Shown one piece after another: positions 1 to 6,695 of a stretch of DNA of 7,768 nt. The position numbers and the translations under genes were made by a program. Numbering within the stretch: position 1 is the stretch's first letter; each line of letters starts with the position of its first letter. The DNA is from Campylobacterota bacterium (lineage in GTDB: Bacteria; Campylobacterota; Campylobacteria; Campylobacterales; Sulfurimonadaceae), in the NCBI GenBank assembly GCA_013153755.1, contig JAADDU010000196.1, positions 1 through 7,768 on the forward strand, given 5' to 3'. The notes under the pieces were generated by a model. It did no database searches and had not been told where the DNA came from. It worked only from the letters and a program-made list of their open reading frames with translations.

Positions 1-190
1 TTACATCTATAGCATTCATAGAAAAAGCACCCATATTTTGCATAAGCGTTGAACGAAAGTTTACTAAAAGAGATATACCTATAAATGCACTAAGGATAAG
101 TTCAAAAAAAGTACTTAAACCACCTATAGCTGATGAAATATTTACAGACACTAAAACCTCTAAAAATAGGTATATCATAAAGTAAATCAT
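1..190 (-). CDS. fxsA: FxsA family membrane protein, 5' part only (3' end outside window)
   Basis: This reading frame starts with the ATG at 188-190, directly after the proS stop codon (TAG at 191-193), and runs off the left edge after 63 codons. The translation is very hydrophobic. It begins MIYFMIYLFLEVLVSVN, followed by a Gly-rich turn (SSAIGG) and a second hydrophobic stretch ending near FIGISLLVNFRS, which is the layout of FxsA-family inner-membrane proteins. E. coli FxsA is known because its overproduction relieves F-plasmid exclusion of phage T7; its normal cellular role is not established. No intergenic base separates it from proS and no strong ribosome binding site is visible, so its translation is probably coupled to proS. 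A similar integral membrane protein gene follows proS in Campylobacter, as I recall. The family call rests on the N-terminal half alone. Confidence 0.75.
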   Translation of the reverse strand, partial: MIYFMIYLFLEVLVSVNISSAIGGLSTFFELILSAFIGISLLVNFRSTLMQNMGAFSMNAIDV

Positions 191-1495
191 CTAAATTAGT
201 TCCATAATCTTACTAAAAATTTCATCTTTATTTACTGATGTTTTTTGTGTTGTTTTTCTATCATATATCTGAACTAAGCCATTACTTAACTCTTTACCTA
301 TAATTATAGTATAAGAAAAACCTATAAGCTCTGCATCTTTCATCTTGGCACCAAACCTATCTTTTCTATCATCAAGTATAACTTCTACACCACTATCTTG
401 AAGTTTAGCATATAACTCTTCTCCAAGTGCTACTTGTTCTTCATCTTTTATATTACTTATCATGATATTTACCATATATGGAGTAGTTTCTTTTGTCCAG
501 ATACATCCGTTTTCATCATGGTTTTGCTCTATGACAGATGCTACAAGTCTGCTCACACCTATACCAAAAGTTGCCATTTCAAAAGGCTTTGGTTTTCCAC
601 CTTCATCATTAAACTTTGCTTCAAGGGCAGATGAGTATTTATCTCCAAGTTGGAAAATATGTCCAACCTCTATCCCTTTTTTAAAACTAAGTTCTCCACC
701 ACATTTGCACTTCTCATCAAGCTTTTTAGTTTGTAGTTCTTCATAACTTTTTTCATTTAGTGCATCTATCTCTTCTTCATGATCAAAAATAGTTTCAATA
801 TTTGCTCCATAATCACAACTATCACAAACTACTATAGTATCTTCACCACTATCTGCTAATACATGAAACTCTTTACTTCCACTACCACCAATAGCACCAC
901 TATCAGCCTCAACCACTCTAAAATCAAGCCCAAGTCTTGTGAAGATTTTTTTGTAGGTCTCTTCCATAAGGTTAAACTCTCTTACCATATCCTCTTTAGA
1001 TGAGTGAAAAGAGTAACCATCTTTCATCAAAAACTCACGACCTCTTAAAAGTCCATATCTAGGTCTAGCTTCATCACGAAACTTTGTATTTATCTGGTAA
1101 AGATTTAGTGGTAAATCTTTATAACTTGTAACTCTATTTTTTACAAGCATAACCATAGCTTCTTCATTTGTAGGACTAAGTACAAAATCATTTTGATGTC
1201 TATCTTTTATGCGTAACATCTCTTTACCCATATCATCAGCACGACCACTTTGATCCCAAAGAGCAATAGGTGTCACAAAACTAAGTTGAACTTCACTACA
1301 ACCAGCCTTATCAAGTTCCTCTTTTACAACACGGCGTATCTTTTCTAGTACTATCTTACCAAGAGGCATATAGTTATAAAGTCCAGCACCCTGTTGGTTT
1401 ATAAAACCAGCTCTAATTAAAAATTTATGTGATGGCAGAGTTGCATCTGCTGGTGCTTCTTTACTTGTTGGTATAAATGCTCTACTTCTTCTCAT
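191..1495 (-). CDS. proS: Prolyl-tRNA synthetase, short form lacking the INS editing domain
   Basis: This class II aminoacyl-tRNA synthetase charges tRNA-Pro with proline in the cytoplasm. The N-terminus ([17 protein letters not shown], residues 7-23) and the [11 protein letters not shown] segment (37-46, motif 1 region) are typical of bacterial ProRS. Motif 2 is seen as [17 protein letters not shown] (139-155) and motif 3 as [10 protein letters not shown] (311-320). The C-terminal part from about 338 is the anticodon-binding domain. At 434 residues it is much shorter than the roughly 570 usual for bacterial ProRS. The stretch between SDYxANIE-like residues 227-234 and [11 protein letters not shown] (274-284) holds only about 40 residues, where an editing (INS) domain of about 180 normally sits. 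Cys224, Cys227, Cys263 and Cys265 flank the gap and could bind a metal. The start ATG overlaps the hemA stop (ATGA) and has AAAGG six bases upstream. The frame is open throughout, so this is not a pseudogene by appearance. Confidence 0.96.
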   Translation of the reverse strand: MRRSRAFIPTSKEAPADATLPSHKFLIRAGFINQQGAGLYNYMPLGKIVLEKIRRVVKEELDKAGCSEVQLSFVTPIALWDQSGRADDMGKEMLRIKDRHQNDFVLSPTNEEAMVMLVKNRVTSYKDLPLNLYQINTKFRDEARPRYGLLRGREFLMKDGYSFHSSKEDMVREFNLMEETYKKIFTRLGLDFRVVEADSGAIGGSGSKEFHVLADSGEDTIVVCDSCDYGANIETIFDHEEEIDALNEKSYEELQTKKLDEKCKCGGELSFKKGIEVGHIFQLGDKYSSALEAKFNDEGGKPKPFEMATFGIGVSRLVASVIEQNHDENGCIWTKETTPYMVNIMISNIKDEEQVALGEELYAKLQDSGVEVILDDRKDRFGAKMKDAELIGFSYTIIIGKELSNGLVQIYDRKTTQKTSVNKDEIFSKIMELI

Positions 1496-2766
1496 ATAAG
1501 ACCTTTAATAGTTTTTAATTTATCTTTATCTATACTTTTACTAAATATATTCATCATATTTACACTTATATCTACACTTGTATTCTCAGCAGAATTTCTC
1601 ATGCTAGTTGTCATATCATGCAAAAATCTTTTCAGTGCTTGTTCACACATTTTTTTAGCTTCATATTCGTATTCTTTAGGTATAAAACCTTTTTTTATAG
1701 CTCTACTACTCTCTTGTGCAGCTGATAAAGATGCTTTTTCATAAATCTCTTTTATAATTGGTTCCATATCAAGAGCATTTAGTGATTCAAAAAACTCAAC
1801 TATCGCTCTACCTATAATACCATGAGCTGATTTTGCTGCATCTTCTCTATGAGTTAAGTTTTCATCTATGATAACTTTTAAGTCATCTATAACATAAAGG
1901 TTTATGCGTTCACCTTTGTTATAGTTTATATCTCTAGGAAGTGCTAAATCAAACCAATATCTGTCAAAGTCACAAGGTTTTATAATCTCGTCTGTTATGA
2001 TGGGAACTGGTGAAGAAGTAGCACTAAAGAGTATATCAAACTCATTTATAGCATTTGGTAACTCTTCAAAATCTATAACTTTTGTACCACATAACGCTGC
2101 AAGAGCTTCAGCTTTATGTTTAGTTCTATTCATGATATATACATCAGCACCAGCATTAACAAGATGCCTTGCTGTTATATCTGACATCTCTCCAACACCT
2201 ATAACTAAAGCTTTTTTGTCTTTTAAATTATCTAATAATGACTTTAATTTAGAAACTGCTACACTAGCCATAGAAACCGGTTTTGAAGATATATCTGTAG
2301 CATTTCTTACTTTAGCAGCACATCTAAAAGCACTCTTCATAGTACGGGCTAGTTTTTTAGAACAATATCCATTATCATAAGAGAATCTAAAAGCATCTTT
2401 TAACTGACCAGCTATCTGTGTCTCACCTATAACCATAGAATCAAGTGAAGATGCAACACTAAAGATATGATGAATCGCACTACTATCATCAAAAACATCA
2501 GCACGACCTTCTAACTCTTCTACACTTATACCAGCACGCATACTAAGCATCTCAAATATATGATTTGTAGCCCGTGCTACATCATCACAACTACACAAGA
2601 CTTCCATTCTATTACAAGTTGAGATAAGTATAGCTTCACTAATAATCTCTGAAGATGTTAATTTTTTTAGGCATCCGTGCATATCTTCATCATGTGGATA
2701 AGATAACTTTTCTCTTATCTCTATAGTTGAATTTTTATGTGAAAAACTTATATTTAGGTAGTGCAT
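1492..2766 (-). CDS. hemA: Glutamyl-tRNA reductase
   Basis: The enzyme reduces glutamyl-tRNA(Glu) with NADPH to glutamate-1-semialdehyde, the first committed step of the C5 route to heme and other tetrapyrroles. The catalytic cysteine is Cys51 in STCNRMEV (49-56). [13 protein letters not shown] (114-126) is the conserved substrate-domain helix. [10 protein letters not shown] (186-195) is the glycine-rich NADPH-binding turn, and FDLALPRDI (272-280) matches the family's DxAxPRD signature. The region after about 320 is the helical dimerisation domain. The length of 424 residues is normal. The start codon shares one base with the stop of the upstream polyprenyl synthase (TAATG), with a weak AAGAAG a few bases upstream, and its stop overlaps the proS start. 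It is therefore almost certainly co-transcribed and translationally coupled with both. Heme made from this step feeds cytochromes, and the neighbouring gene makes quinone side chains. Confidence 0.97.
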   Translation of the reverse strand: MHYLNISFSHKNSTIEIREKLSYPHDEDMHGCLKKLTSSEIISEAILISTCNRMEVLCSCDDVARATNHIFEMLSMRAGISVEELEGRADVFDDSSAIHHIFSVASSLDSMVIGETQIAGQLKDAFRFSYDNGYCSKKLARTMKSAFRCAAKVRNATDISSKPVSMASVAVSKLKSLLDNLKDKKALVIGVGEMSDITARHLVNAGADVYIMNRTKHKAEALAALCGTKVIDFEELPNAINEFDILFSATSSPVPIITDEIIKPCDFDRYWFDLALPRDINYNKGERINLYVIDDLKVIIDENLTHREDAAKSAHGIIGRAIVEFFESLNALDMEPIIKEIYEKASLSAAQESSRAIKKGFIPKEYEYEAKKMCEQALKRFLHDMTTSMRNSAENTSVDISVNMMNIFSKSIDKDKLKTIKGLI

Positions 2767-3653
2767 TAGTAACTTCTTTTTATCATAGTTTGTAGTATCT
2801 CTATGAGAGCTTCATCATCTTTAACTGCCATCATAGCTTCATTTGAGAGTTCTTTAGCAAGTACAAAAGAGCGTTCTACACTTTTATGCTCTTGCATTTT
2901 AGTTTTTATCCAAAGAGTATCTTCTTCATCTATCTTTTTAGCGTGAAAACTCTCTAACTTCTTTTTACCCTCTGCATCTAACTCATGGTAAAGATAGATA
3001 TATGGAAGTGTACATTTACCCTCTACAAAGTCATTCATAGCTGGTTTACCAAGAGTTTTGCTATCTGAAGTTATATCTAGTATATCATCTATGATTTGAA
3101 AAGATAACCCAAGGTTTCTTCCATAAAGAGCATAAGCATCAGCATCTTTACCAACAAGTAATGCAGCAGCACAAGCAGCAGCTTCTATAAGCGTAGCTGT
3201 TTTTAGATAGAGCATATCAAGGTATAGCTTCTCATCTGTATTAAACTTTTCTGCCATCTTTACATCTTGCATCTCACCTTTGCTAAGTGCAGTTACACTA
3301 GATGCAATGGTTTTTGCTACATTTTTATCAAACCCAACTAGCTCTGTAAAAGCTTTTGAGTAAAGTATATCTCCAAGCATAACTGCTGTCTTACTTCCCT
3401 CTGTTGCATTTACAGATGCTACACCTCTTCTTGTGAGTGCTTCATCTATCACATCATCATGAAGTAAACTAGCACCATGTATAAGCTCAACTATTGCAGC
3501 TAAAAGTGGAGCTTTTTCATGTTCACCAGCTATCTTTAAAATTAACTTTGCTCTAAGTCTTTTTCCACCACTAAGCATCCCAAAAAGACGAGTCACCTCA
3601 TCATAGTCAATCTCTTTTATAAGTCTTGCTATCTCATCTTCAACTCTTTGCAT
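2766..3653 (-). CDS. ispB: Long-chain (all-trans) polyprenyl diphosphate synthase
   Basis: This trans-prenyltransferase condenses isopentenyl diphosphate units onto an allylic primer, probably to make the side chain of menaquinone. GGKRLRAKL (29-37) and the first Asp-rich motif in LLHDDVIDE (63-71, Asp66, Asp67, Asp70) are followed by RRG (75-77). KTATLIEAA (151-159), FQIIDDILDIT (185-195, second Asp-rich motif) and GKP (202-204) complete the set. The residue five before the first Asp is Ala61, a small residue. In this family that permits long products, whereas short-chain enzymes often carry an aromatic residue at or near that position. The exact chain length cannot be read from the sequence. 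The length of 295 residues is normal. AGAGGGG at 3657-3663 is a strong ribosome binding site just before the ATG. The gene starts 11 bases after the exported-protein gene and overlaps hemA by one base. The symbol is assigned by function class. Confidence 0.93.
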   Translation of the reverse strand: MQRVEDEIARLIKEIDYDEVTRLFGMLSGGKRLRAKLILKIAGEHEKAPLLAAIVELIHGASLLHDDVIDEALTRRGVASVNATEGSKTAVMLGDILYSKAFTELVGFDKNVAKTIASSVTALSKGEMQDVKMAEKFNTDEKLYLDMLYLKTATLIEAAACAAALLVGKDADAYALYGRNLGLSFQIIDDILDITSDSKTLGKPAMNDFVEGKCTLPYIYLYHELDAEGKKKLESFHAKKIDEEDTLWIKTKMQEHKSVERSFVLAKELSNEAMMAVKDDEALIEILQTMIKRSY

Positions 3654-3664
3654 CTACCCCTCTT

Positions 3665-4069
3665 TTAACCATTTTTCAAATACTTTAACTTTATATCCAT
3701 ACTACTATCAGATAAAAAAACATTAAAAATTGCTCTTTTTTTCTCATAATCAAACTCTTTAAATTTAACTAACAGATATGATACATTATAATAACCCTTA
3801 CCTCTAGGTTTTAGCTTTAATCTAAAACTCCCATTTTTATTTCTAAGGTATAGTATATTTTGTGCCACAATTTTATCATAAGAACGATGAATAACTAAAA
3901 CACCATTTTTATAAAGAGTCCATCTAAATTTAAAGAGTTTTTCTTTATCATCATATTTTACAAGGATTTTCTTTACCTCATCTTTTTTCAATTCTATAGT
4001 TTTAATATCTCTAAATTCATCACAAAACAAAGAACTAAAACTTAAAACAAAAAGAAGTAAAATCCTCAT
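3665..4069 (-). CDS. Small exported protein of unknown function
   Basis: I do not recognise a named family. From the ATG at 4067-4069 the protein has 134 residues. It opens with a signal peptide: MRI, then a hydrophobic core LLLFVLSFSSLF, then Cys16-Asp-Glu. The mature part is rich in Lys, Tyr and Phe, with alternating hydrophobic and charged residues suggesting beta strands, so a small periplasmic or surface beta protein is likely. The Cys sits where a lipobox would put it, but SLFC is a poor lipobox, so ordinary signal peptidase cleavage is at least as likely. An in-frame TTG at 4079-4081 would add four residues. I prefer the ATG because it is a stronger initiator and leaves a normal signal peptide, although neither start has a strong ribosome binding site. 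It lies between DUF2018 and the polyprenyl synthase. As I recall, Campylobacter has a putative exported protein at the same place. Confidence 0.8.
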   Translation of the reverse strand: MRILLLFVLSFSSLFCDEFRDIKTIELKKDEVKKILVKYDDKEKLFKFRWTLYKNGVLVIHRSYDKIVAQNILYLRNKNGSFRLKLKPRGKGYYNVSYLLVKFKEFDYEKKRAIFNVFLSDSSMDIKLKYLKNG

Positions 4070-4087
4070 AAAAAAGTTCAAAATATA

Positions 4088-4378
4088 TTACTCACTTTTT
4101 GAGACTATCTCACCCATAAGTTCTATGCTTAAGCTCTTCATTTTACTCTCAACATCATCACGGTTTTCTACCATAAATCTATCGATTTTTTCACCATAAT
4201 TTTCGCCCAATTGCTCTTCTAAAACCATCTCTAAAGCAGCTCTTCTTTTTATAAAGTTTTCCAAATCAAATCTAACAACATCATTGTTAGCATTAAAAAT
4301 AATATCCATCAATTTACTTGTAGGAGAACCTAAAAAAACATCATCTTCATCTTCAAATAGTGCACTGTATTTTGACAT
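4088..4378 (-). CDS. DUF2018 family protein (HP0242-like)
   Basis: This is a 96-residue, highly charged, soluble, mostly helical protein with no signal peptide. The segment FLGSP (15-19) followed by KLMDIIFNA (22-30) and an AALE helix (47-50) resembles H. pylori HP0242 (FEGNP, DIIFHA, ALLE), the best-known member of DUF2018. HP0242 is a small helical homodimer with a knotted, intertwined topology; its biological role is unknown. The match is made from memory of that sequence, not from a search. The ATG at 4376-4378 is supported by AAGGA eight bases upstream (4387-4391), and a candidate promoter lies between this gene and argB. It is followed after a few bases by the exported-protein gene. In H. 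pylori, HP0242 lies close to the ispB, hemA and proS genes as here, which supports orthology. No function should be inferred from position alone. Confidence 0.88.
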   Translation of the reverse strand: MSKYSALFEDEDDVFLGSPTSKLMDIIFNANNDVVRFDLENFIKRRAALEMVLEEQLGENYGEKIDRFMVENRDDVESKMKSLSIELMGEIVSKSE

Positions 4379-4409
4379 CTTATAATTCCTTATATATTTA
4401 TATTTCGCG

Positions 4410-4415
4410 ATTATA
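4410..4415 (-). promoter_or_regulatory. Candidate -10 element for the DUF2018-to-fxsA operon
   Basis: The minus strand reads TATAATCGCG, beginning a few bases after the argB stop codon and about 32 bases before the DUF2018 ATG. It is a perfect sigma-70 -10 hexamer with the same TATAAT(C/T)GC form seen in the divergent region. No convincing -35 is visible 16-19 bases upstream, which is usual in Campylobacterota. It would let the DUF2018, polyprenyl synthase, hemA and proS genes be expressed independently of argB. Transcription would begin near 4403. Confidence 0.6.
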
Positions 4416-4422
4416 TCTTAGT

Positions 4423-5274
4423 TTACTTAATGATTTGTGTACCAACACCAGCTGATGTAAAAAGTTCAAGTAACATTGAGTGTTCAAGTCTTCCATCTAT
4501 GATATGGGCTTTTTTTACCCCGCCATCTATCGCTTCTAAACAAGCATCTACTTTTGGCACCATCCCACCATGTATAGTTCCATCATCTTTTAAAGCTTGA
4601 ACCTCTGCTTTGGTAAGTGTTTCTAAAAGATTTTTATCATTATCTAAAACACCAGCAGTATCTGTCAAAAATATGATTTTATTTGCACCTATAGCTTTTG
4701 CTACATAAGAAGCACAAAGATCTGCATTTATATTAAACCCAGGGTGTCCCATCTCTTCTCCAGCTGCAATAGGAGCTATAACAGGAACAAATTTATCTGA
4801 TATAAGCTTAGAAATAACTATAGGTTTTACTGCATCTATATTCCCCGTAAGTCCCCACTTTGCAAAATCTTTTGCTTTTGCCGTTATAAAATGAGCATCT
4901 TTACCACTTATACCTATAGCTTTTGCACCGTGAGAGTTTAAAAGTGAAACTATCTCTTTGTTTATCTCACCACTCAAAATCATCTCAGCAATCCTCATCA
5001 CCTCTTTTGTAGTAACTCTTTGTCCATCTATAAATTTTGTATCAATATTTAGTGCATCTAGCATTTGAGTGATTTTACTACCACCACCATGAACTATAAC
5101 AGGCTTAATCCCCACAAGATACATAAGTAAGATATCTTCTGCAAACTTCTCTTTTAACTCAACTGATGTTTGAGCAGAACCACCATACTTAATAACTACT
5201 ATCTCATCTCTAAACTCTTTTATAAAAGGTAACGCTTCAAGCAGTGTTTTTACTGTTTCTATCTTTTTTTGCAT
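4423..5274 (-). CDS. argB: Acetylglutamate kinase
   Basis: The enzyme phosphorylates N-acetyl-L-glutamate with ATP, the second step of arginine (ornithine) synthesis in the cytoplasm. VVIKYGGSA (26-34) carries the phosphate-binding Lys29. VHGGGSKI (61-68) is the glycine loop. GQRVT (84-88) binds acetylglutamate. NINADLCA (181-188) and FLTDTAGV (202-209) are the C-terminal nucleotide-binding signatures, and GGMVPKVDAC (236-245) contains the catalytic Lys241. The length of 283 residues is normal. An extended N-terminal helix before KYGG together with the C-terminal HSMLLELFTSAGVGTQI resembles the arginine-inhibited, hexameric class, so end-product inhibition is likely. The start ATG has AGGGA about eight bases upstream and a promoter at 5316-5321. 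Forty-four bases separate it from the next gene, so it may be transcribed both alone and as the head of the longer unit. Confidence 0.97.
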   Translation of the reverse strand: MQKKIETVKTLLEALPFIKEFRDEIVVIKYGGSAQTSVELKEKFAEDILLMYLVGIKPVIVHGGGSKITQMLDALNIDTKFIDGQRVTTKEVMRIAEMILSGEINKEIVSLLNSHGAKAIGISGKDAHFITAKAKDFAKWGLTGNIDAVKPIVISKLISDKFVPVIAPIAAGEEMGHPGFNINADLCASYVAKAIGANKIIFLTDTAGVLDNDKNLLETLTKAEVQALKDDGTIHGGMVPKVDACLEAIDGGVKKAHIIDGRLEHSMLLELFTSAGVGTQIIK

Positions 5275-5315
5275 ACTTTTTCCCTACAAATACCTAAAAT
5301 TATTTAATATAAGCA

Positions 5316-5321
5316 ATTATA
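5316..5321 (-). promoter_or_regulatory. Candidate -10 element for argB
   Basis: The minus strand reads TATAATTGC 41 bases before the argB ATG, giving an expected start of transcription near 5309 and a short leader containing the AGGGA ribosome binding site. The upstream sequence is A/T-rich without a clear -35. It lies back to back with the coaBC promoter, with 50 bases between the two hexamers. No operator such as a classical ARG box was recognised. Confidence 0.6.
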
Positions 5322-5371
5322 CTTAATAAAATCTTTATTTTATACAAGAAGTCTATTTAAATTTAATTTGG

Positions 5372-5377
5372 TATAAT
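5372..5377 (+). promoter_or_regulatory. Candidate -10 element for the coaBC-uppS-pilD operon
   Basis: The plus strand reads GGTATAATCGC 40 bases before the coaBC ATG, preceded by runs of A and T and no obvious -35, as in Campylobacterota sigma-70 promoters. The expected start of transcription is near 5384. The leader holds a weak AAGG (5405-5408) as ribosome binding site. This is the only good promoter candidate I see ahead of the three rightward genes. Confidence 0.65.
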
Positions 5378-5417
5378 CGCTTAATAAGTTAAGAAGAGAT
5401 AAACAAGGCATTTATAA

Positions 5418-6695
5418 ATGATAATACCACCAAATTTATTACAAAATAAAAAGATAGTCTTGGGCGTAACCGGCTCTATTGCTATCTATAAATCTTTAGA
5501 ACTAGTTAGATTATTTGTTAAAGCTGGTGCAGATGTTAAAGTGATTATGACACCATCAGCGAAAAAATTCATTGCACCTCTTAGTTTTGAAACACTAAGT
5601 TCAAATAAGGTTTTAGATGATACAAATGAATCATGGGCAGATGAGCATAATCATATAAAAATCTCAGAATGGGCTGACTTGTTTATCATAGCTCCTACAA
5701 CTGCAAACACTATAGCAAAACTTGCAAATGCTTGTGCAGATAACATCCTTTTACAATCAGCACTAGCATTTCCAAACACAAAAATCATAGCACCATCTGC
5801 AAATACAAATATGCTAGAAAATCCCATAACAAAAGCAAATTTAAAGATGCTAGCTATAGCAAACTTTGAAATAGTAGATACTCAAGTAAAAGAATTAGCT
5901 TGTAAAACAACAGGTAATGGTGCTATGGCTGAACCTACAGAAATCTTTTGGCAAAGTGCAAAAGCTCTTTTAAAAGATGATTTTTGGAAAGACAGAAGAG
6001 TTATAGTTACTGGTGGAGGAACTATAGAAAAGATAGATGATGTTAGATATATCTCAAACTTTTCAAGTGGTAAGATGGCTTCAGCTTTAGCATCTGCACT
6101 TTACTGTAGAGGTGCTGATGTAAACCTCATAGCAACAAGATTTGAACAAGAGATACCAAACGATATACACCTCATAGATGTTGAATCTTCATCAGAGATG
6201 TATGAATATCTTGTAGATTCCATACGTATCGCAAAAAAAGGCAAATTATCTAAAGCTTCCCTTATGAATGATGAACAGATACACCTCATACAAAAAAAAC
6301 CATACCTTTTTATGGCAGCAGCTGTTAGTGACTATGTTCCAAAATTTACTCAAAATGGTAAATTGAAAAAAGATATGCTTGGAGATGAGTTTAGTTTAGA
6401 ACTTACAAAAAACATAGATATACTTAGCAATATAAATAAAGATGGTATAACAACTGTTGGTTTTAAAGCAGAGATGGATGAAACAAATGCTATGAAAAAT
6501 GCTAAAAATATGTATGATAAAAAAGTTTTAGATGCAGTATGTCTAAATATTCTAAAAGATTCATCTAGTTTTGGAACGGATACAAATAAAATTGAGTTTA
6601 TAACAAAGGATACCACTGCATCTTTAAAAGATGCAGATAAATTAACTTTATCATTTGAGATTTTAAACCATGCAAAAGGAGTTTGTGATGAATGA
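5418..6695 (+). CDS. coaBC: Bifunctional phosphopantothenoylcysteine decarboxylase / phosphopantothenate-cysteine ligase
   Basis: The protein carries out two consecutive steps of coenzyme A synthesis: CTP-dependent joining of cysteine to 4'-phosphopantothenate (CoaB half), then FMN-dependent decarboxylation (CoaC half). The N-terminal flavoprotein half shows GVTGSIAIYKS (16-26), the likely catalytic His79 in HNHIKIS, PTTANTIAKLANACADN (93-109), a PSANTNMLENP segment (126-136) in place of the usual PAMNxxMW, and the active-site Cys162 before GNGAMAEP. The C-terminal half shows VTGGGTIEKIDDVRYISN (197-214), SSGKMA (216-221), AAAVSDY (300-306), KLKK (315-318) and VGFKAE (347-352). At 425 residues it is slightly longer than E. 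coli's 406, because of about 22 extra residues around 268-293. It heads a rightward operon, and its last eight bases overlap the uppS start. Confidence 0.97.
   Translation: MIIPPNLLQNKKIVLGVTGSIAIYKSLELVRLFVKAGADVKVIMTPSAKKFIAPLSFETLSSNKVLDDTNESWADEHNHIKISEWADLFIIAPTTANTIAKLANACADNILLQSALAFPNTKIIAPSANTNMLENPITKANLKMLAIANFEIVDTQVKELACKTTGNGAMAEPTEIFWQSAKALLKDDFWKDRRVIVTGGGTIEKIDDVRYISNFSSGKMASALASALYCRGADVNLIATRFEQEIPNDIHLIDVESSSEMYEYLVDSIRIAKKGKLSKASLMNDEQIHLIQKKPYLFMAAAVSDYVPKFTQNGKLKKDMLGDEFSLELTKNIDILSNINKDGITTVGFKAEMDETNAMKNAKNMYDKKVLDAVCLNILKDSSSFGTDTNKIEFITKDTTASLKDADKLTLSFEILNHAKGVCDE
6676..6681 (+). promoter_or_regulatory. Ribosome binding site of uppS
   Basis: AAGGAG lies within the 3' end of coaBC, six bases before the ATG at 6688-6690. 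Its position decides that uppS starts at 6688 rather than at the in-frame ATG at 6670, which lies upstream of it. Confidence 0.85.

Noticed and set aside
434..746. Two plus-strand open frames within proS
   Set aside because: They lie antisense to strongly conserved ProRS coding sequence, have no ribosome binding site or family resemblance, and are shadows.
1997..2380. Plus-strand open frame of 127 codons within hemA
   Set aside because: It is antisense to the NADPH-binding domain of HemA and shows no recognisable protein features.
4381..4386. TATAAT on the plus strand between argB and DUF2018
   Set aside because: It would direct transcription antisense into argB, with no gene to serve. In this A/T-rich spacer a chance match is likely.
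5275..5417. Possible riboswitch or small RNA in the divergent region
   Set aside because: After assigning the two promoters, the leaders are only about 35 bases each and show no stable stem or known riboswitch core.
6670..6687. Upstream ATG adding six residues to uppS
   Set aside because: The only good ribosome binding site (6676-6681) lies downstream of it and fits the ATG at 6688.
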